From positions 135,366 to 199,365 of the forward strand of contig BDDD01002921.1 of the NCBI GenBank assembly GCA_001972305.1: a stretch of 64,000 bases of DNA, in the 5' to 3' direction. Source of the DNA: Cephalotus follicularis. Its lineage: Eukaryota; Streptophyta; Magnoliopsida; Oxalidales; Cephalotaceae. Under the pieces are notes generated by a model. The model was not told the origin of the DNA. It did no database searches and saw nothing but the letters and a program-made list of their open reading frames with translations. The translations under genes were made by a program, and so were the position numbers. Below are positions 1 to 10,300 of this stretch, one piece after another (the first letter of the stretch is position 1; each line of letters starts with the position of its first letter).

Positions 1-483
1 GATTGATATGCAGGGATGATTTGGTGTAATGAGGTATTTTATGAGAGATTTGAAGAAGATTTCGGCTTGAAAAGACTTCAAAAAATCGCCAGAGCTTGTT
101 TTAGGGATTTAGGGATTTGAAGAATTAAGATAACAGACGGCGCTTTATCTAATAGACTCGTCGAAACCGTCCGCGCTTTTCACTTTTACTTCTAACGCTT
201 TTTAATTAACGCATCGACGCTTAGTGCTTAGCCTTTGACGCCTATTAAAACGTTGATGCTTTGAGTGATTAAAGAGTTTGTAATCATTGCTAAAACAAAT
301 TGACTGTATTTAGTTACCCATGGTGACTTACAAAGATATTCAAGAGATTGGTGAAAGTTTGTCAAAGAATTCTGGAATTCAAGAACGGGTAAAAAGGTGT
401 TTGGTGAAGGATTACCAGTGAAAGCACCAATTGATACAACATAAATAGACTTCCAGAAGGTCAAATAAAAATAAAGGTCCTAA
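1..483. repeat. LTR-like remnant left of the first Gypsy insertion
   Basis: No gene is recognisable; the only minus-strand reading frame (228-464) resembles nothing I know. The stretch carries the CpG-rich TCGA palindrome type seen in other LTRs here, for example GCATCGACGC at 211-220, plus degraded versions around 140-165 and 235-260. I infer that it is part of an older LTR into which the Gypsy element at 489 inserted. The sequence continues after the insertion at 6295. Confidence 0.4.
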
Positions 484-488
484 CTAAG
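484..488. repeat. Target-site duplication CTAAG, left copy
   Basis: The five bases CTAAG directly precede the TG of the first LTR. They recur at 6290-6294 directly after the terminal CA of the second LTR. A 5-bp duplication is normal for LTR-retrotransposon integration, so this fixes both outer ends of the element. Confidence 0.85.
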
Positions 489-580
489 TGTGACGACCCA
501 AATTCCCTTTTGTACTGTTCATGCATACATCGTACCGTATTGGACCGTACTGTATTGTATTGAATTGAGGTATTTCTATT

Positions 581-718
581 GGAAAATATTTTCTTCATTT
601 TCTTGTGTTTGGTAACATTTAGAAAATAAGTCAACCGAAAATATTTTCCAGTTAACGGAAAATCTTAATATAAATATAGGAAAATATTTTCCTTAAAAAA
701 AATGGAAAACATTTTCCA
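581..718. repeat. MITE-like AT-rich insert replacing the 5' LTR promoter region
   Basis: The block starts GGAAAATATTTTC and ends GGAAAACATTTTCC, with internal copies of the same GAAAATATTTTCC palindrome near 640 and 680. The 3' LTR lacks it and has a different ~110-bp stretch with a TATA box instead. Terminal palindromes of this kind, together with a GTGTTTGG motif at about 606, are common in plant hAT-type MITEs. I see no clean target duplication, so it may be a replacement rather than a simple insertion. Confidence 0.5.
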
Positions 719-756
719 CTCATTTCTTTCTCTCTCTTTGTTTATCTCTCTCACTC

Positions 757-762
757 TCCATC

Positions 763-808
<46 letters not shown>
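757..808. repeat. CT/GA microsatellite in the 5' LTR
   Basis: A CT dinucleotide run interrupted by a few bases. The 3' LTR has a longer version at 4428-4480. It lies just downstream of the TATA box in the 3' LTR, so it would form the pyrimidine-rich start of the transcript. It also creates long spurious Ser/Leu and Arg/Glu frames on both strands. Confidence 0.9.
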
Positions 809-1248
809 CCTCTTGCTGGCAGCCTCTCTCCATCTCCTTAGCCGCTGGATTACATCTCCTTCTACAAGGATATCGATTGCATGTTGTGGGTTGCCGATTG
901 AACAAGATATAGTGGGTTTTGAGTGATTGAAGCTCAACTTTGAAGCTTCAGTGATAGGTAGGATTTTTTTACTGAATTTCCTATTGCTTTATTGATTGAT
1001 TGACTGAATTGCATGATTAATTGAGTGATTGAGTGATTGAATTGAGTGAATTGAGGTTTTTAGGGTTTATAGCAAACCCTTGACCTAATTGATAATTAAA
1101 GGATTGAAATTGAATTTGGAAGGTTATAACTAGTCTTACTAACCTCAAATGATTGATTGTAAACTTTGGTTTTCAAAGAATGACTTTAAATTTGATTTTG
1201 ACTTGAGATTGGCCATATTTTCTGCATAAAATCGACTCTGCCCGGAAA

Positions 1249-1580
1249 AGACATCAACCCTTAGCCCAAAGACGTCGATGTCTTTCTCATTAGAGTGTCG
1301 TGTCCTTGATTCTGCAACAAAGACATCAACGCCTTTCAAAGACGTCGACGTCTTTGCCTTGAGATGTCTCTCCCTTGGAAAGACATCAACGCCGAACAAC
1401 GATGCGCATTCTCAGGCTATTTTTATTGAAAAGCGTCGACGCCTTTCTCCAAGGACATCGACGTCTTCGGCCAGTTCTCTACATAAATAGGGAAAGACAT
1501 CGATGTCTTTCAAAGACATCGACGTCTTTCCATCGTTTTAAAGAGGAGTCGATGTCTTTCATCAAAGACATCGACGCCTA
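1249..1580. repeat. Cluster of TCGA-centred palindromes, 5' LTR copy
   Basis: About a dozen short units of the type AAAGACATCGACGTCTTT, or degraded forms of it, spaced roughly 15-45 bp. Many read GACGTCGATGTC, GACATCGACGTC or GCGTCGACGCC. Variants differ mainly as CG to TG or CA, which is what deamination of methylated cytosine gives. The cluster lies in the LTR body. Confidence 0.85.
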
Positions 1581-2124
1581 ATGTACTGAAAGGAGTTTTT
1601 AACTGTTTTAAAGCTGTTTTTCAACTTCTTTTCACATTGCCACTTGGATAGAACCTAACTTGAGGTGTCCAAGTATTTGAAAACAGTTTTAATGATTGTA
1701 CTGATTGATTGATTGCTTGAGTCATGGGTGTTGTGAGTCTAAGTCGGTAAAATGGATGCACGTTCCCATCCCTCCATTAGGCACCACCACTTATCGGCCT
1801 TGCTTTGACGTTTTATTGATACATTGATCGATTGCTTGAGTCATGAGTGTTGTTGCGAGTCTAAGTCGGTACGATGGACGCACGTTCCCATTTCTCCATT
1901 AGACACCACCACTTATTGACTTTACTCAATATTGTATTGACTCGATTGATTGATTGATTGTATTGTATGGATCCTATAGTGCGACCTTATGATTCGTGTT
2001 GGTAGGTTAGGTGGTTGACTTTGTCCACCTATTATGTCGATCGTTTCAGTTATTGTATTGTATTGACCCGCTGACGAGCGGTACCGATTGATTGTCGATT
2101 GATGCTCCCTTGAGGGCCGTAGCT

Positions 2125-4170
2125 TTCTAACACGAATGCTTCCAAAGTTCGCAGCTTCTTGGGTTTTGCAGGATATTATCATCAGTTTGTTGAGGGATTT
2201 TCCCGTATTGCAACACCGTTGACCAGATTGACACAGAAGAACGCTGCCTTGTATGGAATAGTGATTGTGAAAGAAGTTTTCAAGAGTTGAAAGACAGATT
2301 GATTTCCGCTCCTCACCTAGCCTTACCAGACGGGAACGAAGACTTTGTTGTATACACCGATGCTTCTGGAAAGGGGCTTGGTTGTGTTCTTATGCAATAC
2401 GGCAAAGTGATCGCATATGCATCGAGAAGGATAAAACCACATGAAGAAAACTACCCAGTGCATGACTTGGAGTTGGCGGCCATTATCTTTGCTCTTGGAA
2501 AATGGCGCCACTACCTTTATGGGACCAAGTTCGCAGTTTTCACTTATCATCAGAGTTTGAGATATCTCTTTTCATAGAAGGAATTGAACATGAAACAGAG
2601 AAGGTGGTTTTGAGCTTCGTAATGATTATGATTGTGATATTGAAAATCATCCTGGAAAAGCCAATGTCGTTGCAGATGCATTGAGTCGCAAGCTATCTTG
2701 TATGACTCTTTCCCATATACTGGTGCAATCTGCATTGCTTGACCGGATTAGAGATGCACAGATAGTGGATATTGAATTACAGCAAGTGGCTACTGCTATT
2801 GTTGAAGGATTGAAACCTGATTTCACTCTATCTACAGATGGGTTATTGAGATACAGGAATAGAATTTGCATTCCAGTCGATAGCGAGTTGAAGGAAGAGC
2901 TTGTTTCTCAAGCTCATAAATCTCGTCTCTCTGTTCATCCAGTGAGTACAAAGATGTATCGTGACCTAAAACTTAGCTATTGGTGGAATGGCATGGAGAG
3001 AGAAATCGCCGAGTTTGTATCGAGATACCTCACTTGTCAGCAAGTGAAGGCAGAACACCAGAGATCGACAGGCTTGCTTCAGCCTTTGCTCATTCCCGAG
3101 TAGAAATGGGAGCACATTACCATAGATTTCGTGTCTGGGTTGCCTCTGACTCGTGACAGAAATGATGGTATATGGGTTGTGGTCGATCGACTCACGAAGT
3201 CGGCCCACTTTCTACCGATTCGGATGACTTATTCTAGAGAAAGGTTATCCAGATTGTTCATGAAATAGATTTTTAAAGCACATGGAGCTCCTGTCAGCAT
3301 TGTTTCGGACCGAGACTCTCTCTTCACTTCCGGGTTTCGGAGGAAGTTACAGGTAGCTATGAGTACAGAATTGAGTTTCAGCACTGCTTTTCATCCCCAA
3401 ACAGATGGTTTGTTCGAAAGGACCATTCAAACTTTGGAGGACATGCTTCGAGTATGCGTTCTCGACTTTGGAGGTAGTTGGGATGACTACTTACATTCGA
3501 TTGAGTTCTTGTATAACAATATTTATCACGAGAGCCTACAAATGGCTCTCTATGAAGCCCTATATGGTAGGAAGTGCCGATCGCCAGTTTGTTGGGATCA
3601 GGTCGGTGAAAGGTGTATTTTGGGGCCAGAAATTGTACAGATTACCGCAGAGAAAGTGAAATTGATTAGAGACCGATGGATTGTTGCACAGAGTAGACAG
3701 AAAAGCTATGCTGACGTTCATCGCAGAGGCTTGGAGTTTAGTGTTGGTGACCATGTTTTCCTCAAAGTGTCGCCCACTAAAGGAGTCTTGAGATTCGGGA
3801 AGAAAGGAAAGATTTCTCCTCGTTTTATTGGACCTTTCGAGGTTTTGGATCGGATTGGCCGACTTGCTTACAGGCTTGCCTTGCCTCCAGCATTGTCGGG
3901 AGTGCATGATGTGTTCCATGTTTCTCAGTGGAGGAGATATGTTCGAGATCATTCACTCATCATTGGGTATGATCAGATTCAGCTTGAACCTGACTTATCG
4001 TTTACAAAGACTCCTATATAGATTGTTGACCGACAGATCAGAGTATTGAGGAACAAGACCATCACTTTGGTCAGTGTTCTATGGCAGTATCATGGTTCTA
4101 TGGAGCACACATAGGAGCGCGAGGAAGATATGAGAGAGACATATCCTTTCCTTTTTGACTGGTTGATCGA
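2125..4170 (+). pseudogene. Gypsy pol 3' part: RT end, RNase H, integrase, chromodomain-like tail
   Basis: The fragment opens inside the RT connection region ([17 protein letters not shown]) and continues into RNase H at 2287-2577 (VYTDASGKG, ending SLRYLFS and a stop). A frame change follows. The integrase has an HHCC zinc finger in which the first Cys is Tyr (SRYLTCQQ, about 3020-3045). The core has TIDFVSGLP, SIVSDRD and the acidic residue in DGLFERTIQTLE. The tail reads RFIGPFEVLDRIG and HDVFHVSQWR. A chromodomain-like end (VDRQIRVLRNK ... EREEDMRETYP) runs to about 4160. Stops near 3101 (a Trp codon changed to TAG), 3266, 4018 and 4110 break the frame. This is a dead copy. Confidence 0.9.
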
Positions 4171-4201
4171 TTGACCGATGAATATGGGGACCAGATTCTT
4201 T

Positions 4202-4215
4202 TAAGGAGGGGAGAA
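4202..4215 (+). other. Polypurine tract of the Gypsy element
   Basis: The purine run AAGGAGGGGAGAA sits immediately before the TG of the 3' LTR at 4216. It is the expected primer for plus-strand DNA synthesis and confirms the plus orientation. Confidence 0.88.
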
Positions 4216-4384
4216 TGTGACAACTCGAATTCTCTTTTGTACTGTTCATGCATACATCGTACCTTATTGGACCGTACTGTATTGTATTGAATTGAGGTAT
4301 TTCTATACCTATTGAGTTTGTATTGGTTTTATGTATGTATAGTCGGGATTTTGGGCCGAGTTTCGGAGAATTGATCGAATTGAC

Positions 4385-4392
4385 TATATAAG
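4385..4392 (+). promoter_or_regulatory. TATA box of the Gypsy LTR
   Basis: TATATAAG lies about 170 bp into the LTR, followed after about 35 bp by a long pyrimidine tract. This is a plausible plant core promoter and start site. The 5' LTR has lost it (see 581-718). Confidence 0.6.
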
Positions 4393-4427
4393 TCAATTCT
4401 TTCTCTCCTTACTCTCATATTTCTCAT

Positions 4428-4429
4428 TC

Positions 4430-4480
<51 letters not shown>
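4428..4480. repeat. CT microsatellite in the 3' LTR
   Basis: About 25 CT units in a row, just downstream of the TATA box. It is longer and purer than the copy at 757-808, so the two LTRs have drifted at this tract. Confidence 0.92.
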
Positions 4481-4483
<3 letters not shown>

Positions 4484-4907
4484 TTGCTGGCAGCCTCTCT
4501 CCATCTCCTTAGCCGTTGGATTGCATCTCCTTCTACAAGGATATCGATTGCATGTTGTGGGTTGCCGATTGAATAAGATATAGCGGGTTTTGAGTGAATG
4601 GAAGCTCAACTTTGAAGCTTCAGCGATAGGTAGGACTTCTTTACTGAATTGCCTATTGCTTTATTGATTGATTAACTGAATTGCATGATTGATTGAGTGA
4701 TTGAATTGAGTGAATTGAGGTTTTTAGGGTTTATAGCAAACCCTTGACCTGATTGTTAATTAAAGGATTGAAATTGAATTTCGAAGGTTATAACTAGTCT
4801 TACTAACCTCAAATGATTGATTGTAAACTTTGGTTTTCAAAGAATGGCTTTAAATTGGATTTTGACTTGAGATTGGCCCTATTTTCTGCATAAAATCGAC
4901 TCTGCCC

Positions 4908-5243
4908 GGAAAAGACATCGACCCTTAGCCCAAAGACGTCGATGTCTTTCTCATCAGAGTGTCGTGTCCTTGATTCTGCAGCAAAGACATCGACACCTTC
5001 AAAGACGCTGACGTCTTTGCCTCAAGATGTCTCTCCCTTGGAAATACATCGATGTTGAACATCGATGCGCATTCTCAGGCTATTTTATTGAAAAGCGTCG
5101 ACGCCTTTCTCCAAGGACATCGACGTCTTCGGCCAGTTCTCTACATAAATAGGGAAATACATAGACGTTTTTCAAAGACATCAACGTCTTTCCACCGTTT
5201 TAAAGAGGAGTCGATGTCTTTCATCAAAGACATCGACGCCTAA
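4908..5243. repeat. Cluster of TCGA-centred palindromes, 3' LTR copy
   Basis: The same cluster as at 1249-1580, with units such as AAAGACATCGACC, GACGTCGATGTC and GCGTCGACGCC. Copy-to-copy differences are again mostly at CpG. Because the TATA box is about 520 bp upstream, these units would be transcribed in this family. Confidence 0.85.
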
Positions 5244-6289
5244 TGTACTGAAAGGAGTTTTTAACTGTTTTAAAGCTGGTTTTCAACTTCTTTTCACATT
5301 GCCTCTTGGCTAGAACCTCACTTGAGGTGTCCAAGTGTTTGAAAACAGTTTTAATGATTATACTAATTGATTGATTGCTTGAGTCATGGGTCTTATTGTG
5401 AGTCTAAGTCGAAAAAATGGATGCATGTTCCCATCCCTCTATTAGGCACCACCACTTATCGGCCTTGCTTCGACGTTGTATTGATACATTGATCGATTGC
5501 TTAAGTCATGAGTGTTGTCACGAGCCTAAGTCGGTACGATGGATGCACGTTCCCATTTCTCCACTAGACACCACCACTTATTGACTTTACTCAATATTGT
5601 ATTGACTCGATTGATTGATTGTATTTTATGGATCCTATAAAGCGACCTTATGATTCGTGTCGACAGGTTAGGTTGTTGACTCTGTCCACCTATTTCGTCG
5701 ATCATTTTAGTTATCGTATTGTATTGACCCACTATCGAGCGGTACCGATTGATTGTCGATTGATGCTCCCTTGAGGGCCGTAGCTCCCTCGGTTGTAGCT
5801 CATCGAGATTGCATTGACCCAGCCATAGGCTGGAGGATCTATGAGTCCCAGACCTGACCAGTCTGAGAACCGTAGATAGATCTCCCACCCTTTTTGAAGG
5901 ACTACCTTCCGTGGGATTAATCATTGCTAACTTATTGACATTGCATTGACACCGGTCGCATGCTCTATAGGATATTGATTGGGACAGAAGGACTGAAGAC
6001 CCGTTGACCGCACGACTTCTTGGGTATCGCAAAGCTGATAGAGAGATTGTAGTGAAAGATGGAAATGTATTGCATTGTAATGCTGTATTGAAGGATTGAT
6101 AATGTATTGTAAAGGATTTGTATTGTATTGCATCGTATGTATGGATCAGTGTGTTGTATCTTCCGCAGATGATATGTATTGCAAAGTTTTGAAGTTTTTC
6201 GCATTTTTATATTGCTGTCCCGACCATTATATTGTGTTTTGGATTGAGAGTAATGCCACGTGTCAGCCCTGCGGGCGCGGGGTGTTACA

Positions 6290-6294
6290 CTAAG
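6290..6294. repeat. Target-site duplication CTAAG, right copy
   Basis: It directly follows the terminal ACA of the 3' LTR and matches 484-488. Confidence 0.85.
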
Positions 6295-6561
6295 ACTTGT
6301 CAACCTAGCTCATGCAAACTTTTAATTCTAATGTCATATGCAATAAGTCAACATAGCAATTGATACCAACTGAAAAATAGAATACATAAATTTGAAAAAT
6401 AACAACACATTTTTATGCAAAAGTCACTTTAATTATTATGTCAACTAAAAGCACAAAATAATTAGTCAAGCATATTCATCAAAACATTTACTAGTTAACT
6501 GCTTACTGCTACTCATATTTTGCTTACTAGTCATATTTTGCTTGAAGCTTTCATTGTAACA

Positions 6562-6916
6562 TTATTCTTCAAGCATACCTACAAAACAAAGATATTTATA
6601 CTTTTGGTACCCAAAAAAATTTGAGTCTTTGAGGGTTAGTGACAGTGGTTTGTTTAGTAATCCAAACTTTCTTAAATCTAACTTTTGATTAAGGCAACAC
6701 ATTTCTTTTATAAAAACAAGAAGATGAGACATGACCGTGTTTGCCACAAAAATTACAATCAACATTAACATTTTTCTTCTTTACAAAAACTTTTTCAGTT
6801 TTATCCTTATAAATCTTTATTTTTCTTTCAAAGAAGTTTGGATAAACCTTAACATTCTTCATTTCATCATAGCCTAAGCCCGCTTTATAAAAGACACATC
6901 TTTGCATGCCTATCAA
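6562..6916 (-). pseudogene. Copia gag C-terminal zinc-knuckle fragment
   Basis: A CCHC knuckle, CNFCGKHGHVSSSCF, sits in a Lys-rich context. A shifted frame then ends in a WVPK-like motif typical of the gag-protease linker in Copia polyproteins. The CCHC spacing (2-4-4) is intact. Frames change near 6770 and no protease follows. In a working element this domain packages genomic RNA. Confidence 0.75.
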
Positions 6917-7211
6917 TTTTTCTAATTATTTGAAGTTATTAGAGAAATTAGAGAAAGTTTTCTTTAATACATCAATTCCAATTTTGAGATTTTCATTTTC
7001 CTATTTAAAATCAGTTGATAAATTTAAAGACATATTTATGATATCAATTTCATTTTTCAAAGATTTCTTTTTCTTTTGATAGCGACAAATTATTTTTCTT
7101 GAAAGTATCAATTTTAATTTTAAGATTGTTATTTTCTTTTTATAATAAACTAATTTTTTATTCAATTGTTTTATCTTCATTAGTCAAAGATATTGGTTTT
7201 AGTTGACCGTT

Positions 7212-7823
7212 TTAATCAGATAAGATTTTAATCTTTTTCTTTAAAGAAGAAATACTAGAGATATATTTTTCTACCAAAATTACTAGTTCATCGTAACTTA
7301 CCTCTGCATCACTTTCTTCATCACTAGCATCCTCTTCATCAGTGTCACTTTCGGTTTCTTCAGTTGCCATAAGACACAGATTGGGAACTTCATCATATTT
7401 TTCTTTATTGGAATTTGAAAATTCGCTGACACTCCGCAAATCCTTGTTTACTGGCTTTTTGATATCCTTTGGAGCACATTTCAATTCTAAATTTGAACTT
7501 TCATAAGCATCTTCCAACCTATCCCATATTTCCTTAGCTATGAAATAGAAACAAATACGGTCAAATTCATTAGAACTCAAAGCACAAAAGATAATATGTT
7601 TGACCTTAACATTTAATTTCAACATTACTCTATTTTTCTCATCATATATAATTCTATGATTTAGAGTTGTTTCTACGGGCAATTCTGGACCAAAAACAAT
7701 TAGGTCCCAAATGTCATAATCCAGTGATTGAATAAAGGTAGTCATTTTAACATTCCACTGCCTATAATTGCTACCATTAAAAAATGGTGGCTTGGAGATG
7801 TTTTGGCTTTCTCCGATGTTCAT
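7212..7823 (-). pseudogene. Copia gag N-terminal region (UBN2/DUF4219 type)
   Basis: A 203-residue open frame. Residues 10-45 carry the gag signature NGSNYRQWNVKM and YDIWDLI. Residues 75-110 carry FYFIAKEIWDRLEDAYE, typical of UBN2 gag. After about residue 115 it jumps to an Asp/Glu-rich segment (TDEEDASDEESD) and a short coiled coil (ISSISSLKKKIKIL). The jump suggests loss of the middle of gag. The start codon is the first ATG after the primer site and leader. It lies in frame-broken relation to the zinc knuckle at 6690-6916, so the element is dead. Confidence 0.8.
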
Positions 7824-7877
7824 GTTGATTCCATAGATCTTTAAGATTCTAGCAATTAAGAATTATGAATCTACCAT

Positions 7878-7889
7878 CTCTAATACCAA
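7878..7889 (-). other. Primer-binding site, initiator tRNA-Met type
   Basis: On the minus strand TTGGTATTAGAG directly follows the LTR end. It differs by one base from the usual TTGGTATCAGAG complementary to plant initiator tRNA-Met. It sets the LTR boundary at 7891. Confidence 0.8.
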
Positions 7890-8082
7890 TTGAATGTACT
7901 ACAAAATGGGGGGTGAATTGTAGTATCAATGAACTTTTTAAACTTTTCGGATTATATCCACTAATATTTGACTAGATGAATAATTCTAATATAATATAAA
8001 GAAAGTAGCAGTGAATAAATAAAATATGCAGTGAATATATAAATAAAGAGAAAGGGTAAGAAGATTGCGAACACGTTTTATA

Positions 8083-8113
8083 GTGGTTCGGCCAATCTCT
8101 TGTCTATGTCCAC
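8083..8113 (-). promoter_or_regulatory. Conserved GTGGTTCG...TGTCCAC inverted repeat in an LTR
   Basis: GTGGTTCGG and TATGTCCAC form an imperfect hairpin about 360 bp downstream of the minus-strand TATA box. The same arrangement recurs in three other LTRs (9926-9954, 14507-14535, 55738-55767) of different families, so it is probably functional in the transcript. Its role is inferred only. Confidence 0.5.
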
Positions 8114-8578
8114 TTTCTCAAGACCTCTTGAGATTCCACTAGTATTCCACCCAAATACAATCTCCGAATATCTTTACCAGGAGCTATTCGGTGCACCTTA
8201 CAATTTTCTGTGATTGACTTCAATCACTTAGGGTTCACTCCCCTTTTTACAATCAAAGGAATATAATGGTTGTTTTGTTTTGTGTAACCTCTATTAGGAT
8301 GGATATATACTTAATACAACTCAGAGGAATGCTCACAAAAAGCAGATAAAATAATATCAAAATGATAAAGAAGACTGATATGAAGAGTTGTGATGATTTT
8401 TCTTGATTGCTTGTTGTTCTTCTTTTTGCTGTTATGATTCTCTCTTTTACTGCTTGAGCCAAGTCTTCTTTATATATTGTTCCGAAGAATATACCAGTTT
8501 GTTGAAATAGAGCCATTGTAGATATTGGGAACTTGTGCATTAAAAACGGCGTTGAAAACTATGTCCGTTTCAGTGAAG

Positions 8579-9330
8579 AAAGCGTCGACGAATTCTTTAT
8601 AAGCATCGACGCTTATATGAACGTTATGAGTTAAATTTACTTTAATTCCTTTGAGCCTTAGACGGTTTGCAATTTACACTGGCGCTTAGCTAAAGCGATG
8701 CCACTTTAATGAAACCGTCGTCGGTTTGTAGTAAGCATCGACTCTTTGTAGCGCAACTTTTCATCCTCTGATCTTTTCTCTACTGATTGAGGTTTTAATG
8801 TCTTCTAGTCTGCTTCACCACTTCAATTAGCAATTTAGTCAAGTCTTGATTTAATGAAGCTTTGATTATATCAAGTCTGCTCTGAAAATGATTCTCCTCT
8901 TTCAATCAACTGGTCTGTTCTTCTTGAATTTGTTCTCCAATCTGATCAACCAATTATTGCTAGAAGTTTGCCTTGTTTTTCTTGAGTTGCCCAGCAATAC
9001 TTGAATTCATGGTCTGACATCTTAAAGCCGAGTATTGTTCAAATGTTTAGCTTCTTTGGATTGTCTCTCTTTTCTAGTTTGTCTCTCTTATTCACTTCTT
9101 TGACTTGTAAGTTATTGTCAAAAGGGTTACCCCTTTCCTTTGCTTGAATTGTACAAAGCGCTGGAGTTGTAGAATAAGCGTTGATGCATTGTATCTAAGC
9201 ACTGATGCTTTACTTAAGGCGTTGGCGCTTTTAGTCAATGCTTTATATATATAAGTGATGGTGCTTATTTTAAAGCGTTGGCGCTTTCATCCTTTAAGCG
9301 CAGACATTTTGTATAAGGCGATGACGTTTT
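8579..9330. repeat. TCGA palindromes and degraded forms, U3 of the Copia LTR
   Basis: Units such as AAGCGTCGACG, GCATCGACGC, GCGTTGATGC and GGCGTTGGCGC are scattered with gaps of 15-100 bp. Most differ from a GCGTCGACGC consensus by C-to-T or G-to-A changes. On the minus strand they lie upstream of the TATA box. Confidence 0.7.
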
Positions 9331-9486
9331 ATTTCTCAAAACACAATTGATGGAACACAATTGATGGACTTTGTGATTTGTTTTGGTTTAGCATTCATCT
9401 TTCTCAACTTGCATCTTTCTCAAATTTGCACATAAAGTAAAATCATTAGATGCAAATATGTTATCATCAAAAATAGGATTGAGACA

Positions 9487-9828
9487 TAAATGTCAAAAGG
9501 TCCAAATGCTTTTAAATAGAGATATGTTTCTTTGACATGTCTAGAAGCTTTCCCTAAAGCTTCATTTCAAACAAATTTGAAAAAGGTTATGAAAATAAAT
9601 ACTTAGCTCATTTAAGCCATTGTAGCGAACTACAGTTTTTCTGCGATGTTGATGAACATTCGACTGCAAAAATTACATTGCAGACGACTAGATGTCTTTC
9701 AAGCGTATATATTCGACTAGAAGATTTGTTCTCAAATTGACTCTAGTGAATTTTCCCAGGGTTATGTCTTTTAGCTTAGAAAGCCCCAGTTTCAAGAGTT
9801 TTGCTTGTTTTCTTCAAACAGTTTTTGT
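9487..9828. other. Gap between Copia elements; no gene seen
   Basis: AT-rich sequence without a credible reading frame. TCGA units (ATTCGACTGC, ATTCGACTAG) appear at about 9660-9735, so it is probably another LTR remnant. It abuts the Tork-like Copia LTR at 9829 without a target duplication that matches the other side. Confidence 0.4.
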
Positions 9829-9925
9829 TGTAAAACTAGCCTCAGAAATCCCTAACAATCTATAGCAAAGTTTAATCAAGCAAATCATAAGCAAAACTGT
9901 AAAGGTAAATCGACACAAGATTTAT

Positions 9926-9954
9926 GTGGTTCGATCAAAGTGATCTACGTCCAC
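9926..9954 (-). promoter_or_regulatory. GTGGTTCG...ACGTCCAC inverted repeat in the Tork-like LTR
   Basis: GTGGTTCGA pairs imperfectly with CTACGTCCAC. The other LTR has it at 14507-14535. It should lie near the transcript start, within the repeated (R) part of the RNA. Confidence 0.5.
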
Positions 9955-10052
9955 GGGCAGAGGTGATATGGATTTTACTATGTAAATATGGATTACAATG
10001 AGTCTCTCAACCTCTCTAGGTTGCTCTACCTTTTCCAGCCATCCTCTCTTTG

Positions 10053-10060
10053 TATTTATA
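10053..10060 (-). promoter_or_regulatory. TATA box of the Tork-like Copia LTR
   Basis: The minus-strand TATAAATA is preceded by the palindrome cluster and followed by the GTGG hairpin. This gives an orderly U3-R layout. Confidence 0.55.
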
Positions 10061-10110
10061 CATAGACCCTACCGAAACATAAAAGGAAAGAAAACTTAAC
10101 AAAAGTTACG

Positions 10111-10300
10111 TTGAAAGTGTCGACGGTTTTACTCAAACTGTCGCGCTTTAGTCCACAGCGTCGATGGTTTGACGCTGGGTGTCAGCGCTTTTACACAAAA
10201 GTTTTTGTTCCCTAAACTAATTGTAAAGCATCGACTATCCTCTTCAAAGCATCAACAGTTTCCCACAAAGAGTCGGCGATTCCAACAAAAGCGTCGGCAG
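10111..10300. repeat. TCGA/GCGTCG motif cluster in the Tork-like LTR (left)
   Basis: Repeated GTGTCGACGG, AGCGTCGATGG, GCATCGACT and GCGTCGGC units, about 8-10 in 190 bp, directly upstream of the minus-strand TATA box. The right LTR has the same cluster at about 14690-14885 with slightly fewer CpG losses. Confidence 0.8.

Larger units (their letters stand above)
489..2124 (+). repeat. 5' LTR of the Gypsy element, truncated at its 3' end
   Basis: It begins TGTGACGACC and runs parallel to the 3' LTR from its start. Homology ends after the shared GGGCCGTAGCT at about 2115-2125, where the sequence jumps into the middle of pol. About 500 bp of LTR end is therefore lost. Its U3 also differs: the TATA-containing stretch of the 3' LTR is replaced by the hairpin-rich block at 581-718. 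Confidence 0.88.
489..6289 (+). mobile_element. Ty3/Gypsy chromovirus (Tekay-like), internally deleted
   Basis: An LTR retrotransposon in plus orientation: partial 5' LTR (489-2124), 3' half of pol (2125-4170), polypurine tract (4202-4215) and full 3' LTR (4216-6289), bounded by CTAAG duplications. The pol order RNase H, integrase, chromodomain-like tail is that of chromoviruses. The integrase tail and the ILDRQV-like C-terminus resemble the Tekay/Del branch; that placement is from family knowledge and was not computed. The end of the 5' LTR, the primer site, gag, protease and nearly all of RT are missing, and the remaining pol has stops. It cannot move on its own. Confidence 0.9.
4216..6289 (+). 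repeat. 3' LTR of the Gypsy element, complete (2074 bp)
   Basis: It begins TGTGACAACTCG after the polypurine tract and ends GGTGTTACA before the CTAAG duplication. It holds a TATA box (4385-4392), a CT microsatellite (4428-4480) and a palindrome cluster (4908-5243). Further on are paired sections with TAGGCACCACCACTTATCGG and its relative (about 5450-5600). A minus-strand relative occupies 15598-17390. Confidence 0.92.
6295..9486 (-). mobile_element. Remnant of a minus-strand Copia element (gag plus 5' LTR)
   Basis: Read on the minus strand: LTR (about 9486 down to 7891), primer site (7889-7878), gag N-terminus (7823-7212) and gag zinc knuckle (6916-6690). A short piece ending in a WVPK-like motif lies near 6600. 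Protease, integrase, RT and the 3' LTR are not seen. The 6295-6560 stretch shows no coding similarity. The Gypsy element at 489-6289 interrupts this neighbourhood. The right LTR edge is an estimate based on a terminal ACA and a conserved TTTTTGATGATAACA stretch on the minus strand. Confidence 0.7.
7891..9486 (-). repeat. 5' LTR of the minus-strand Copia remnant (right end approximate)
   Basis: It starts (plus reading) TGAATGTAC next to the primer site. On the minus strand there is a TATA box at 8478-8469 (ATATATAAAG). Upstream of it are dispersed TCGA palindromes (8579-8760 and 9160-9320, such as GCATCGACGC and AAGCGTCGACG). Downstream is the GTGG-type inverted repeat at 8083-8113. That layout matches the solo LTR at 55584-56661, although the sequences have diverged. 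Confidence 0.65.

Noticed and set aside
702-926. Plus-strand ORF with Leu/Ser run and its minus-strand Arg/Glu counterpart
   Set aside because: Both are translations of the CT microsatellite in the LTR. Repetitive low-complexity frames with no domain.
1249-1580. CRISPR-like array of short repeats with spacers
   Set aside because: The units are degenerate palindromes with irregular spacing inside a plant LTR. There are no identical repeats, leader or cas genes.
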